Source: an uncultured Acetatifactor sp. (GTDB lineage: Bacteria > Bacillota > Clostridia > Lachnospirales > Lachnospiraceae). Taken from it: 64,000 bases of DNA. The notes below the pieces were generated by a model. It was given only the letters and a program-made list of their open reading frames with translations, was not told where the DNA came from and did not search any database. Positions within the stretch are counted from its first letter, which is position 1; every line of letters starts with the position of its first letter. The translations under genes were made by a program, and so were the position numbers. The stretch covers positions 1-64,000 of the forward strand of contig CAJTXE010000027.1 in the NCBI GenBank assembly GCA_910580225.1, written 5' to 3'. Positions 17,439 to 26,720 of this stretch are shown here, piece by piece.

Positions 17439-18226
17439 GTTTCCTGCTCTCACGGCAAAAAGTGTTGATTCTTTTAATTGACTGGTTCGGTCTACGCAGA
17501 ATTACGGAATCGTCTCACTCATCCATTGCCCTCCAGACTATCCGGCTGTTTCAATGTGTATATCATGGGATAGTACTCTGCAGATCCGTCAGCTGCGGCG
17601 TCGCCTGTCTCTCCCAGCAAAATCAGACCGGACTCCTTCCGGATATACTGCTCTTACCGTGTGCCGGCAGCTCCGCCTGTGTCAAACTTTCTGACCAGAA
17701 TGCCTTCTGCGGCTTCATAAGTACCGCTGCCATCATAAGCGGCCTGCAGCTCTTCCAGTGACGGCAGCAGCGATGGGCCGCAGTTCATTAAATAAGCGGC
17801 GGCAGACATCCCGAATGTCTCGTTTACCAAAGTTTCCTGCTCTCACGGCAAAAAAGTGTTGATTCTTTCAATTGACTGGTTCGGTCTATGCCGAATTCCG
17901 GAATCATCTCACTCATCCATTGCCCTCCAGACTATCCGGCTGTTTTAATGTGTATATCATGGGATAATACTCTGCAGATCCGTCAGCTGCGGCGTCGCCT
18001 GTGTCTCCCAGCAAAATCAGACCGGACTCCTTCCGGATATACTGCTCTTGCCGTGTGCCGGCAGCTCCGCCTGTGTCAAACTTTCTGACCAGAATGCCTT
18101 CTGCGGCTTCATAAGTACCGCTGCCATCATAAGCGGCCTGCAGCTCTTCCAGTGACGGCAGCAGCGATGGGCCGCAGTTCATTAAGTAAGCGGCGGCAGA
18201 CATCCCGAATGTCTCGTTTACCAAAG
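17439..18226. repeat. Tandem duplication of about 394 bp
   Basis: The block starting GTTTCCTGCTCTCACGGC at 17439 is repeated from 17832, with an offset of 393-394 bases. The copies differ at only a handful of positions (one A in a homopolymer, CTACGC versus CTATGC, TTTCAAT versus TTTTAAT). The duplicated block contains the last 105 codons of the gene at 17913-18662 plus about 80 bases downstream. The junction is at ACCAAAG(T/C)TTCC. Confidence 0.92.
17519..17832 (-). pseudogene. Duplicated 3' fragment of the neighbouring gene
   Basis: This is the downstream copy of the tandem duplication. It keeps the reading frame for the C-terminal part of the 17913-18662 protein and its TGA stop at 17519-17521, but has no start codon or ribosome binding site, so it is not expected to be translated on its own. 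Confidence 0.85.
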
Positions 18227-18662
18227 CTTCCACGGCTTCCCCCTGCGCATAGTCCCCATAACCTGCCATACGCAGTCTCTCCGCCACAAGGGACCGAAAC
18301 GCCTCGGCAAATGCTTCATAAGCCGCCTGCCTGCAGGTATCATAACTCTCCGGCAGAACACTGCAGCGGAAGGTTCCCTCCGCGCGTCCCGTCTGCTCCA
18401 TTGTCAAATTGACCTGAATGGTCAAATCCTGCATGTAAGCCTCCACCTCCTCCAGGGAAACAGATACCGCTTCTATGTCCCGGAGCCAGCCATACGCCAT
18501 GGCGGCAACCTGCCCCGTCATGTCCAGCTCCGCACACCACTCTCCTGTAAGATTCCTGTCATCTGGTGTGAAAAAATGCAGATATGCCAGAAAAATCGTA
18601 GAAATACCAAGAAATAAAATCAAAAAGGTAATTATTGCGTTTTTCATGACTCTTCTCATCAA
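17913..18662 (-). CDS. Membrane-anchored extracellular protein, unknown
   Basis: I do not recognise this 249-residue protein. A single N-terminal membrane segment (AIITFLILFLGISTIFLAYL) is followed by an outward domain rich in Glu and Ala with helical segments (AAYEAFAEAFRSLVAERLRM) and a C-terminal part with EGILVRKFDTGG and SGLILLGDTGD. The start is at the first ATG of MMRRVMKN; ATG at the second or sixth codon is also possible. The 3' third has been tandemly duplicated downstream. A TTGACA at 18766-18771 (minus strand) may be its -35 box but the matching -10 is poor. A stress- or lipid-related periplasmic role cannot be supported. Confidence 0.7.
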   Translation of the reverse strand: MMRRVMKNAIITFLILFLGISTIFLAYLHFFTPDDRNLTGEWCAELDMTGQVAAMAYGWLRDIEAVSVSLEEVEAYMQDLTIQVNLTMEQTGRAEGTFRCSVLPESYDTCRQAAYEAFAEAFRSLVAERLRMAGYGDYAQGEAVEALVNETFGMSAAAYLMNCGPSLLPSLEELQAAYDGSGTYEAAEGILVRKFDTGGAAGTRQEQYIRKESGLILLGDTGDAAADGSAEYYPMIYTLKQPDSLEGNG

Positions 18663-19011
18663 AACTCCCCCTATACATTATAACAGACTGTTCTTTGTGG
18701 AAGATATCCACAAAAAACGGGGCCTTTATATCTTTCTATATTAAGGTACCGTATTTAGGCCCAATTGTCAACGACATAAGAATACAAGGCAAGTTAAACT
18801 TATAAACTGCTGCTTTTTTGACATTTAGGGGAAATTTATTTTTAGAACTTGCTGCCACGCAAGTGGTTTGGTACAATGACCTTATTCCGGGCACGAACCG
18901 GCCAAATGACTATCTAATCATGAATGGTGCTGTGGTCATGACACAACGCCTCCGTGATTTGCATTTGTGGAAGAACGGAAGGGTTGACATCGGATAGAGG
19001 AGGAATTATGT
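18663..19011. other. 349-base divergent intergenic region
   Basis: This gap separates the leftward membrane protein gene from the rightward XRE regulator gene. It contains the plus-strand promoter at 18849-18877, a CCAC-GCAA-GTGG inverted repeat at 18855-18866 lying in that promoter's spacer, and a TTGACA on the minus strand at 18766-18771. I see no gene in it. Confidence 0.45.
18849..18877 (+). promoter_or_regulatory. Possible promoter of the first XRE-TPR regulator
   Basis: TTGCTG (18849-18854) and TACAAT (18872-18877) are 17 bases apart, about 135 bases before the regulator start. The spacer contains a CCAC/GTGG dyad that could be an operator. Confidence 0.45.
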
Positions 19012-20100
19012 ATGGCGGTTTATCGATTGGGAGACATGGTCCGTATGAGGAGAAAAGCCCTTGGGATGACGCAGGAGGAACTGGTTCAGATATATGACGG
19101 AAAGGAAACAGAATCACAGAACGGGGGACCAAATGCTTCATGGCTGCGGTACTATGGACTCAGGCAGGCCTGTGGCATGCACAGAGACAAAAACGAGATA
19201 TGTTCTGTACAGGTTCTGCGCCGGATAGAAAACGGCGGCGTAAAAAGAGGAAAAATAGAGGTATTCCGGCGTCTCATGATCAAGATGGGGGTGCTGCCGG
19301 AACGCTTCTATGCTTCTGTTATGGTTACAGAATGCAGCGGGTTAAGACTGAAAACCTTGATTCATACGCATATGATCCGAAAAGAATACCAGGAGGCAGA
19401 GATGGAGCTGCAGGAACTGGAGTCCGTTTTGGTACCGGGATATCCCAGAAATGAGCAGTATCTAATGGCGATAAAAGCGAAGCTTGCCTGGGAAAAAGGA
19501 AATATGACAGTGGGGGAATATCTGGAAATACTGCTGAAGTCGCTGCGGTGCACAGTTCCGAAGCTGGATGATATTGATATAGCAGGATGGCCGTTTAACA
19601 GGAATGAGTTTGATATCCTGATTCAAGTCGCCAATGCATATCATTCTATGAATGAGCGGGAAAAATGGTTGGAATTTCTGCTGAAGCTGAAGGCAAATGT
19701 GGAGCAAAACTATATGGACTGGGATCATTATGTGGTGTGACATGCAGTGGTATTGGCAGACTTGTCACAGCTTATGTGTATGACAGGCCAGTATGACAAA
19801 GCGGCTGAATACTGCAACACTGGGATTTTGGAATGCAGACGGCAGAGAATATTGGGAGATGTGCCGTATTTTCTGTTTGACCAGGCATGGATTAGGGAAA
19901 ATCAGCTAAGGATGGGGATTTATCCCAAAACGGAATCTCCGGAACAACCGTATGATGCTGTTAAAAAAGAACGAGCGTTTTGCAAAAAACAACTCGTTCA
20001 GGGGTATTACCTGAGTGTGGCACAGGGTGATATTCGTGGGTCTCTGAGAATCAAAAAAATATATGAATACTTTTATCCAGATGGGGCTAAACTGCTTTAG
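19012..20100 (+). pseudogene. XRE regulator with TPR-like domain, in-frame TGA
   Basis: The N-terminus (YRLGDMVRMRRKALGMTQEE) is an XRE helix-turn-helix, interrupted by a loop of about 35 residues before VQVLRRIENGGVKRGKIEVF completes it. The rest is helical with TPR-like pairs (RKEYQEAEMELQELESVL, LIQVANAYHSMNEREKWLEF). A TGA at 19738-19740 ends the first 242 residues, but the same frame continues for 117 more codons (DLSQLMCMTGQYDKAAEYCN) as a clear TPR end. The gene is therefore split by a nonsense codon, or restarts at GTG 19747. The ATG 19012 follows GGAGG at eight bases. The layout resembles RRNPP-type peptide receptors, and a secreted peptide gene overlaps its 3' end in opposite orientation. 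Confidence 0.75.
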
Positions 20101-20281
20101 CAGCACCAGTGGAAGTCGGATGATTAATTTCCTTATTATCATCTGGATATGGGGCAGGGTTTCCATCCGACACCAAAATTGTCTCACAAGAAATTTGTGA
20201 GTTCGCAATTTTCGTGGATGCTGCACAGATGAGAAGCACTGCAATAAGAGTAAGAATGTGTAATTTTCTAATCACTTTCAT
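20087..20281 (-). CDS. Small secreted peptide precursor, possible signal for the XRE-TPR regulator
   Basis: The 64-residue product has a basic start (MKVIRKLH), a hydrophobic core (ILTLIAVLLICAAST) like a signal peptide, and a polar tail with GNPAPYPDDNKEINHP ending STGAAKAV. The start at 20281 is set by AAAGGAGATTCACAAA directly upstream; 26 further in-frame codons upstream look non-coding. Its end overlaps the 3' end of the XRE-TPR gene by 14 bases in convergent orientation. A good promoter (20399-20428) with a palindrome lies upstream. Size, signal sequence and pairing with a TPR-type regulator fit a quorum-sensing pro-peptide of the Phr/PapR kind, but the mature peptide is unknown and no family was recognised. 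Confidence 0.6.
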   Translation of the reverse strand: MKVIRKLHILTLIAVLLICAASTKIANSQISCETILVSDGNPAPYPDDNKEINHPTSTGAAKAV

Positions 20282-20398
20282 TTTGTGAATCTCCTTTCTT
20301 TGTTTTATATTTTGATGTGTTTGCAGCTCCTGTTTCGAAAGGACAGATTTTGTCTTCACAGTTTGCAGGAAGCAGAAAACATCCGGACAACTAATGAT

Positions 20399-20428
20399 AT
20401 CATATCAATCGTAACTTGTACCTATCAA
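20399..20428 (-). promoter_or_regulatory. Promoter of the small peptide gene
   Basis: On the minus strand TTGATA (20423-20428) and TATGAT (20399-20404) are 18 bases apart, close to the sigma-A consensus, about 118 bases before the peptide start codon. The -35 box is part of the left arm of the palindrome at 20416-20466, so a protein bound there would control this promoter. Confidence 0.65.
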
Positions 20429-20466
20429 TAATGGAAAATTTTATTTTCTAATTTTGATAGGTACAA
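20416..20466. promoter_or_regulatory. 13-bp perfect inverted repeat, likely operator
   Basis: TTGTACCTATCAA (20416-20428) and TTGATAGGTACAA (20454-20466) are perfect inverted copies separated by 25 AT-rich bases. The arms are about 38 bases apart centre to centre, between three and four helical turns, suggesting two protein sites that may loop. It sits between the leftward peptide gene and the rightward lipoprotein gene and could control both. Confidence 0.65.
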
Positions 20467-20627
20467 AAGGTATCATCTAGGGTATATTGAATACACGGGG
20501 TGCTTAAGATGGGAGATGGCATAGCTGTCTTCCGTCTTTTCTGCATTGTTCAAAACCAAATATTTTCCTTCATTTGCTATAAAAGATTTTTATTATCATT
20601 GACATGTTATGCGAGGAGAAGCCTAAA

Positions 20628-22783
20628 ATGAAAAAACTTGTTATCATACTGACATCTCTTCTGGCCTGCAGCCTTCTGGCAGCCTGCGGGGACAAGACGG
20701 AGCAGGAAGACCCCTGGATAGGGATTGCCCCCGGTTCTGACCTGACCGCCGTAACAGAGCGGACAGAGTACTATGATCTGATCGTGGAGACGGATGAGCT
20801 TTTCGACCTGGGATTATGGGAAAAGAACCCGGAAATGTATTACGCGGGCGATATAGAAAGGTTGGGCATTACCGTATACAACCTGCTGGGCACCCAGTTT
20901 GCCATGGGTGAACCGATACAGCTCTGGTCCGAAGCAACTCCTTCCGGGGTGAATATCTACCTGTACAAAACGGATGGAGGACGGGAGCTGCTTCTGTCCG
21001 GACTATCCGACGATGACAGCTCTTTTGTGGATGCGAGATATGCGGGGTATGTGGACAATGACAGGAACTGCTACTTTTACGCCACAAACTGGCCCGAAAT
21101 GAATGGAGGATACACACCCGTAGGCACCATTATGAAGATTCTGCCCACTGGTGAGATACTGTATCAAAATAGTCTGGAACCGGGTTTCAGCATAGACGAT
21201 ATACGCCAGACAGAAGAATTTATGTGTTATTAGCAGATCCCGAAAATCTCAAAGAATTTCTAAGAGAACTGGACCCTGAAACCGGGCAGGTAATTGCCAG
21301 GCCGCAGGTGGAATTGTCTTACGCAGACATCCATATAGGAGCCGCGAACGGTTCTGTTGCGCTGGCAGGCTATATTGAAAGCGGATATGGCATCAAATCA
21401 GTAGATTTGAATGCGCAAAGTACATCCCCACTCCTGTATTTTGACGGAACAAGCTACGGGTGGCATAAGGATTCACTGTTTCAGGATTTCCGGGTACTGG
21501 AGGACGGTGCTGTAGAATTCCTCTGGACTGACAAAAACGGGAAGCATTGCATCCTGGAAAAAATGTGCATGGAAAAAGTGGAAAAAATTCCTGTTGTCGT
21601 ACGCGGAATTTTCTTCGTTGATTTCTGGCTTTCGGAACAGGTTAATCTGTTTAATCAGGGAGACAGTGACTATTATGTGATTCTGGAAACCTGCGGGTAC
21701 GGCAATGACCTGGAGGATTTTGCCCGAATCACCAGTGTTCAGGTAGGAGCGGGAAAAGGGCCGGATATTCTATGCGGAGATTATCTCCTGCATGATTACA
21801 TCAACGGAATGTTGGACAAGGACGCACTGGAAGAACTGAATCCCTATATGGAAAGCTCCGGTATCCGGGAGGAAGATTATTTCCCATTGGTGTTTGCTAC
21901 ATGGCGCCAAGAGGAGAAAATCTACAGCATAACGCCGAAAATGGAGGTAACCTGTGAGGAAACGGACGCGAACGTATTGAATTGCCGGGAAACGCCGGAT
22001 ATAGAGGTGCTGGCAGACGCGCTGCTGGCATGGGAAGGAAAGGGATTTTACAGAAAGGAGCTTACTTCCGGGGAGCTGCTGAATACATTCCTGCAGGGTT
22101 CGGAAAACCTTTGGGGAATGGTGGACTGGGGAACCGGGGAAAAAGATTCCTCCGGCAGCTGCAATTTCAATACGCCCTTGTTTGGAAAACTGTTGGAAAC
22201 CGCCAGAAGGTACGGCTATACTGATAAAAGGATGCAGGAACAGGAAATCGCTTATATGGCAAATTTAAATTACTTTTTCCATTTTAACAGCCCGAAGGAG
22301 CAGGAGGCGAAAAAAAGGCTCGCTACAGGAACCCTGTTTGACGACGGCTGTTATGCGGTATCCTCTCCGCTGTATACCATGGCTGTCAACGCCAATTCCG
22401 CCAGCAAAGAAGGCGCATGGGAATTCCTCGCTTTCCTTCTTGGAGAGGAGGTTCAGTACAGGAAAGAAGCCTATCTGCCTCCCGTGCACCGGGAATCCTT
22501 TGATAAATGGCTGGAATGGGAACTCCAGTGGCTCACGGAACCCCGCTTTGAAAATGGAAAGGAAATTACCCCTGTTTATCATGGAGAAAATACATCCGCC
22601 GAAAAGATAAATGCATATAAAAAAGCCATCGAAGACGCCAGGCCTCTGCCCATACGAACTGCCCCTATTCTCACAATCATTCAGGAGGAGGCAAAGGACT
22701 ATTTCAATGGCAGCAAGAGTGCGGAGGAGGTAAGCAGAGTCATTAACAACCGGGTGCAGCTGTTTCTGGATGAGAGGAAATAA
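20628..22783 (+). pseudogene. Extracellular solute-binding lipoprotein, frameshifted
   Basis: The start MKKLVIILTSLLACSLLAAC is a lipoprotein signal with lipobox LLAAC. The first part (to 21233) and the second (from about 21218, 519 residues) are in different frames. Adding one A to the AA at the GAAGAATTT site would give RQTEE-IYVLLADPENLKEF and a protein of about 718 residues. The first half looks like a repeat-rich propeller-like domain; the second (VDFWLSEQVNLFNQGDSDYY, GPDILCGDYLLHDYINGMLD) is a family 1 solute-binding domain. It is a paralogue in layout of the gene at 57619-59844. The second half has no signal of its own. No transporter permease is nearby, so the ligand is unknown. AGGAG lies nine bases before the start. 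Confidence 0.75.
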
Positions 22784-22858
22784 GCTGACCGGGTTTATCA
22801 GGAGGCAGGGATTCATGTGTTTCCGGGAACAAATATCTTCAAAGGGAGAAGGGGTGGA

Positions 22859-23811
22859 ATGGACGGCAGGGATAGAGACAGGCCCATAAAGATTACGGAG
22901 AAAGGGGCCGGTAATTATCTGAAAATGCAAAGAAAGGCAAAGGGCTGTCAGCAGAAAGAGATATGTGATGGTATCTGTTCGGCTGCTACCCTTTCGCGGA
23001 TCGAAGCAGGTGAAATAATCGTGGATTTTCTGGTAATTGAGGCGCTTTTAAGCAGGCTGAAACTTGCAGAATGGAATATGAATTTGTCCTTGATGAGGAG
23101 GACTACCGCGCGTACAAACGGAGAGAGGAGATTGAAATTCAGGTAAAGAACCATGCATGGGGCCAGGCGGAAAAGCGCATTGCGGCATATGAGAAGCAAT
23201 ATGGAACGGGAGAACTTCATGGCCAGTTCCTGTATTTTCAGAGAGCGCTTCTTGAGCGGGCAAAATCCTGTCCGGACAGAAACAAATCAGGAGAACTGTT
23301 TCTGAAAGCACTTACAGTCACGGCGCCTGAATATCAGAAAAAGCTAAAGGGAAAGGAAATCCTGAGTAATTTGGAGCTGCGATGTATATCGGAAATCATA
23401 TACTGTATGGAGGAATCGACCGGGCAGGAAAACGAATACAGAAAACTATATGACTATTTCGTGTGGAGCAGCGAAAGGGAAGGATTTTTCCCCTCCTCTT
23501 ATCGAACGGCCATGCAATATTTCGGGGAATGCCTGTATAAAAACGGAAAATGCGAAGAATGCATCCAAATATGCGACGAAGCGTTACAAGAGCTGACACG
23601 GACTTCGAAAGTGGAAAACCGGGCCTGGATCTTCCTGCTGCGGGCAAAGGCAAGGGAGGGAAGCGTAAAGACAGAAGAACAAAAAAGGCAGTGTCTAAAA
23701 GATTATCTGACTGCATATCACATCCTTTCTTTTTATGAAGAAACGGAAAAATCGGGAGCTTTGAGGGCGTTTATTGGTGAGAACTACGGATGGGAGTTTC
23801 TTGCTGAGTAA
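22859..23811 (+). pseudogene. Second XRE regulator with helical domain, frameshifted
   Basis: Residues KGAGNYLKMQRKAKGCQQKE and CSAATLSRIEAGEI form an XRE helix-turn-helix. The frame is lost at about 23070, where adding one A to GCAGAATGG would give RLKLAE-MEYEFVLDEEDY and restore a protein of about 317 residues. The second part (23071-23811) is helical and TPR-like (YFGECLYKNGKCEECIQICD). It starts 75 bases after the lipoprotein gene, in the same orientation, so it may regulate it. The start 22859 follows GGGAGAAGGGGTGGA. The same one-base A loss occurs in the gene before it, so a sequencing homopolymer error is a serious alternative to true decay. Confidence 0.72.
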
Positions 23812-24027
23812 TCCGGCTCGATCGAACATCAATTCTCATATGGCGACGCAATTGTAAGGTGTAATCGGGCTTGTAGACAGGGATACCCAGCACAGTATAA
23901 GCAGAAGCTTGTCTCTGACCTGTTCAAGTTCCGTTTTGATGAACAGGAATCATAAGATATCACTTTCATATTTAGGGAAATGAGTGTATAATAAAACAAC
24001 ATCAAATTGAAAATCGGAGGGATATCA

Positions 24028-24462
24028 ATGCAAAGTATAAGAATTTATGAGATGCCTGCCTGCAAAATGGTTTCGTCTGGAATCGGTATGTTCGGAGAGA
24101 AGAATTTCGCTGTATTTGACGAATGGTTATCCTCACAAAAACGCAGTCTGTTTCCAAAAAATTTCCTATATTGGGCAGGGGAAGGCTTTGTTTGGCTGTA
24201 TCTGTATGAAGATGGAATGAATGTTCCACAACAATTTGAAATAGTAGATTTCCAAGGAGGTCTTTATGCTGTAGCAACCGACATAGACCAGAAAACAGAT
24301 AAGGAACTCATGGATACAGAAATAGATAAGTTTCTAAGTGAAAACGGATTAGAGCGTGACACATCACGTTCAGAATTAGGAAATATAATCACATCACCGC
24401 TTGCGAATAAAATAATAGGATACGAACAAATGGACTATTATTACCCAATAAAAGCAAAATAA
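24028..24462 (+). CDS. GyrI-like effector-binding domain protein
   Basis: The 144-residue protein (MQSIRIYEMPACKMVSSGIG, GEGFVWLYLYEDGMNVPQQF, VDFQGGLYAVATDIDQKTD) resembles stand-alone GyrI/SbmC-like effector-binding domains, also found as the C-terminal half of BmrR- and Rob-type regulators, which bind amphipathic small molecules. There is no DNA-binding domain. ATG 24028 is preceded by CGGAGGGATATCA, which is better than the ATG seven codons earlier. Gene boundaries look clean and it is probably transcribed alone. Confidence 0.7.
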   Translation: MQSIRIYEMPACKMVSSGIGMFGEKNFAVFDEWLSSQKRSLFPKNFLYWAGEGFVWLYLYEDGMNVPQQFEIVDFQGGLYAVATDIDQKTDKELMDTEIDKFLSENGLERDTSRSELGNIITSPLANKIIGYEQMDYYYPIKAK

Positions 24463-24657
24463 ACGGATTTTTTCAGCCGACTGATCTTTCTCCGGAAACC
24501 GGGCATATATTGAAAGGGAAGCATTTGGCATTCTGCGGTAAGACGGCGATAACACGCCTTTCACCTGCCTGCTTGTCCATATACAAACAGACAGCAGGAG
24601 TACAGCGCAAACATGCAGACGAAAATGAAAAACTTCGGGCAGAAAGGATTGTATGCT

Positions 24658-26583
24658 ATGAATCAGAAGCTGGAAGAACTATTACAGCTGGCATTGCAGA
24701 CATCAGAGGAGGTCAGAGAAAGAACAGAAGATCTAAATGTTGGATTCGATACGGTCAGCCGCACCTGGGAGCTGATCGTAAAATATCATGGAAGCCTGGA
24801 TTCACTGAAGCTTTTGGAGATACAGGTAGAGTACCTGATCGCAGGATACGCGGTACTGACAGTTCCGGAACAGCTGGTAGAACGGGTTGCGGAGCTGGAA
24901 GAAATCGAATATGTGGAAAAACCGAAACGCTTTTTCTATGGAGTGGAAAAACCCGCCGAGAACTCCTGTATTCCACAGGTCACGCTGAGGGATCCTTACC
25001 TGACCGGTTCCGGAGTGCTGATGGCTGTACTGGACAGCGGAATCGACGCCGGCAGAGCAGAATTTCGAAATACTGACGGAAGTACCAGAATCCGCTTTCT
25101 CTGGGATCAGACTTTGATACCGGACCCGGAACAGCCCGGCCCAGAGGCTGGAGACGAAGATGCTGTGCCCCGTCGTCCGCCGTCAGGTTTCCTGATGGGA
25201 GTGGAATTTGACTCGATTCAGATTAATAAAGCCCTGTCTGCAGACACGCCCGGAGCACTGTTTGAACTCCTTCCAAGCGTAGACACCAGCGGCCACGGCA
25301 CGGCTGTGGCCGGAATTGCCGCCGGACGCAGCGCAGCATATCAGGGAGCAGCGCCGGACGCTGCTCTGTTGATTGTGAAGCTGGGGCTGCCGGATGCGAA
25401 TTCCTTTCCCAGAACCACAGAAATTATGCGTGGAGTGACCTATGCGATCCAAAAAGGAATCCAACTGGAAATGCCGGTGGTAATCAACTTAAGTTTCGGA
25501 AATACCTACGGCGCCCATGACGGCAGTTCCCTTCTGGAGCGTTTTCTGGATAATGCCGCAGAAATAGGACGCACTGTAATCTGCGTTGGCAGCGGCAATG
25601 AAGGCAGCAGCGGGGGACATCTGTCCGGAAATCTGCTGGAAGAAACGCCCGGACGGGCCGGGACGAGCTTCGGGGGCAGAGCCGGTTCCGGAAGTCCGGG
25701 AGCGGCTTCGGACGGCAGCGCCGGAAACGCCTCAGCCGCAATCCCCAGCCGCATGGGAGATGCGGTGGCACGTCCGGCTCTGATAGAGCTTGCCGTTGCA
25801 GAGTATGAACGCAGCCTGAATGTTCAGCTGTGGAAAAATTATTGTGATGAATATCGGATTTATCTGCGCTCTCCCGGCGGTCAGGAAGCACAGCTGCCGA
25901 AAATGATCAATGGCGGAAAATATGTACTGCGATTGGAGCAGACAGAAATCCTGGTCTATTTTGGTGAACCTGCCCCTTATGCAGTCCCCGAAGAAATCTA
26001 TTTCGAGATGCTGCCCCTAGAACGCAATTATATCAATAACGGCGTATGGACCATAAGGCTGGAACCGGAACGGGTGGTGACAGGGAGATACTACTTCTAT
26101 CTGCCGTCTTCCGCAGTTCGAAGCAGCGGTACTGTTTTCTACCGTTCCACCCCGGAAGTGACTTTGACAATTCCCTCTACTGCAGCAAAGGTGATCAGTG
26201 TGGGGGCCTATGACAGCACCTATGAAGCCTATGCGGATTTCTCCGGAAGAGGCTATGCAGATGCCAACAGGACTATCGGTGTGGTGGCGGCCGGACTGGC
26301 AAAACCGGATCTGGCAGCGCCGGGTGTGGGAATTTTAGCTCCGGACATTTACGGAGGATATACGCCGTTTACCGGTACCTCTTTTGCCACGCCGATTGTT
26401 TCCGGAAGTGCAGCGCTTCTGATGGAATGGGGAATCGTAAGGGGAAACGACCCGTTCCTGTACGGAGAGAAAGTAAAAGCATATCTCCGGGCCGGTGCAA
26501 AGGCGCTTCGGGGAGAACATGTGTACCCCAATGACCGGGTAGGCTGGGGCGGATTATGTGTCAGCTCCAGCCTGCCTGTATGA
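24658..26583 (+). CDS. S8 family (subtilisin-like) serine peptidase
   Basis: The full catalytic set of a subtilase is present (numbering from this start): Asp126 in MAVLDSGID, His213 in DTSGHGTAVAG, the oxyanion Asn314 in GSGNEG and Ser575 in TGTSFATPIVSG. There is no signal peptide, and a prodomain-like region of about 100 residues precedes the catalytic domain. A Gly/Ser/Ala-rich insert of about 50 residues follows the Asn motif and leads into a beta-rich region. The layout and absence of a signal resemble the Csp-like subtilases of Clostridia that act in spore germination, but many Lachnospiraceae carry such proteases without that link. AAAGGA lies nine bases before ATG 24658; an in-frame ATG 15 codons upstream has no better site. 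Confidence 0.88.
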   Translation: MNQKLEELLQLALQTSEEVRERTEDLNVGFDTVSRTWELIVKYHGSLDSLKLLEIQVEYLIAGYAVLTVPEQLVERVAELEEIEYVEKPKRFFYGVEKPAENSCIPQVTLRDPYLTGSGVLMAVLDSGIDAGRAEFRNTDGSTRIRFLWDQTLIPDPEQPGPEAGDEDAVPRRPPSGFLMGVEFDSIQINKALSADTPGALFELLPSVDTSGHGTAVAGIAAGRSAAYQGAAPDAALLIVKLGLPDANSFPRTTEIMRGVTYAIQKGIQLEMPVVINLSFGNTYGAHDGSSLLERFLDNAAEIGRTVICVGSGNEGSSGGHLSGNLLEETPGRAGTSFGGRAGSGSPGAASDGSAGNASAAIPSRMGDAVARPALIELAVAEYERSLNVQLWKNYCDEYRIYLRSPGGQEAQLPKMINGGKYVLRLEQTEILVYFGEPAPYAVPEEIYFEMLPLERNYINNGVWTIRLEPERVVTGRYYFYLPSSAVRSSGTVFYRSTPEVTLTIPSTAAKVISVGAYDSTYEAYADFSGRGYADANRTIGVVAAGLAKPDLAAPGVGILAPDIYGGYTPFTGTSFATPIVSGSAALLMEWGIVRGNDPFLYGEKVKAYLRAGAKALRGEHVYPNDRVGWGGLCVSSSLPV

Positions 26584-26720
26584 GTATAAGATACGCCTTC
26601 TGCTGACCTCACAAATGATCTCCGCCCCACTGACCAGGTACCTAAAGAGTACACAGCAGCAACTGGAACAGAAGAAAATGATCAACCATACAATCTGGGG
26701 CACAAAGGTAACAATTTCCC

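Noticed and set aside
19738..19740. TGA as selenocysteine in the first XRE-TPR gene
   Set aside because: No SECIS-like hairpin follows directly, no selenoprotein machinery is visible and the position is not a redox site.
23812..24027. Possible transposase or integrase tail (FKFRFDEQES) in the gap before the GyrI-like gene
   Set aside because: The stretch is about 20 codons long, with stops on either side and no recognisable motif.
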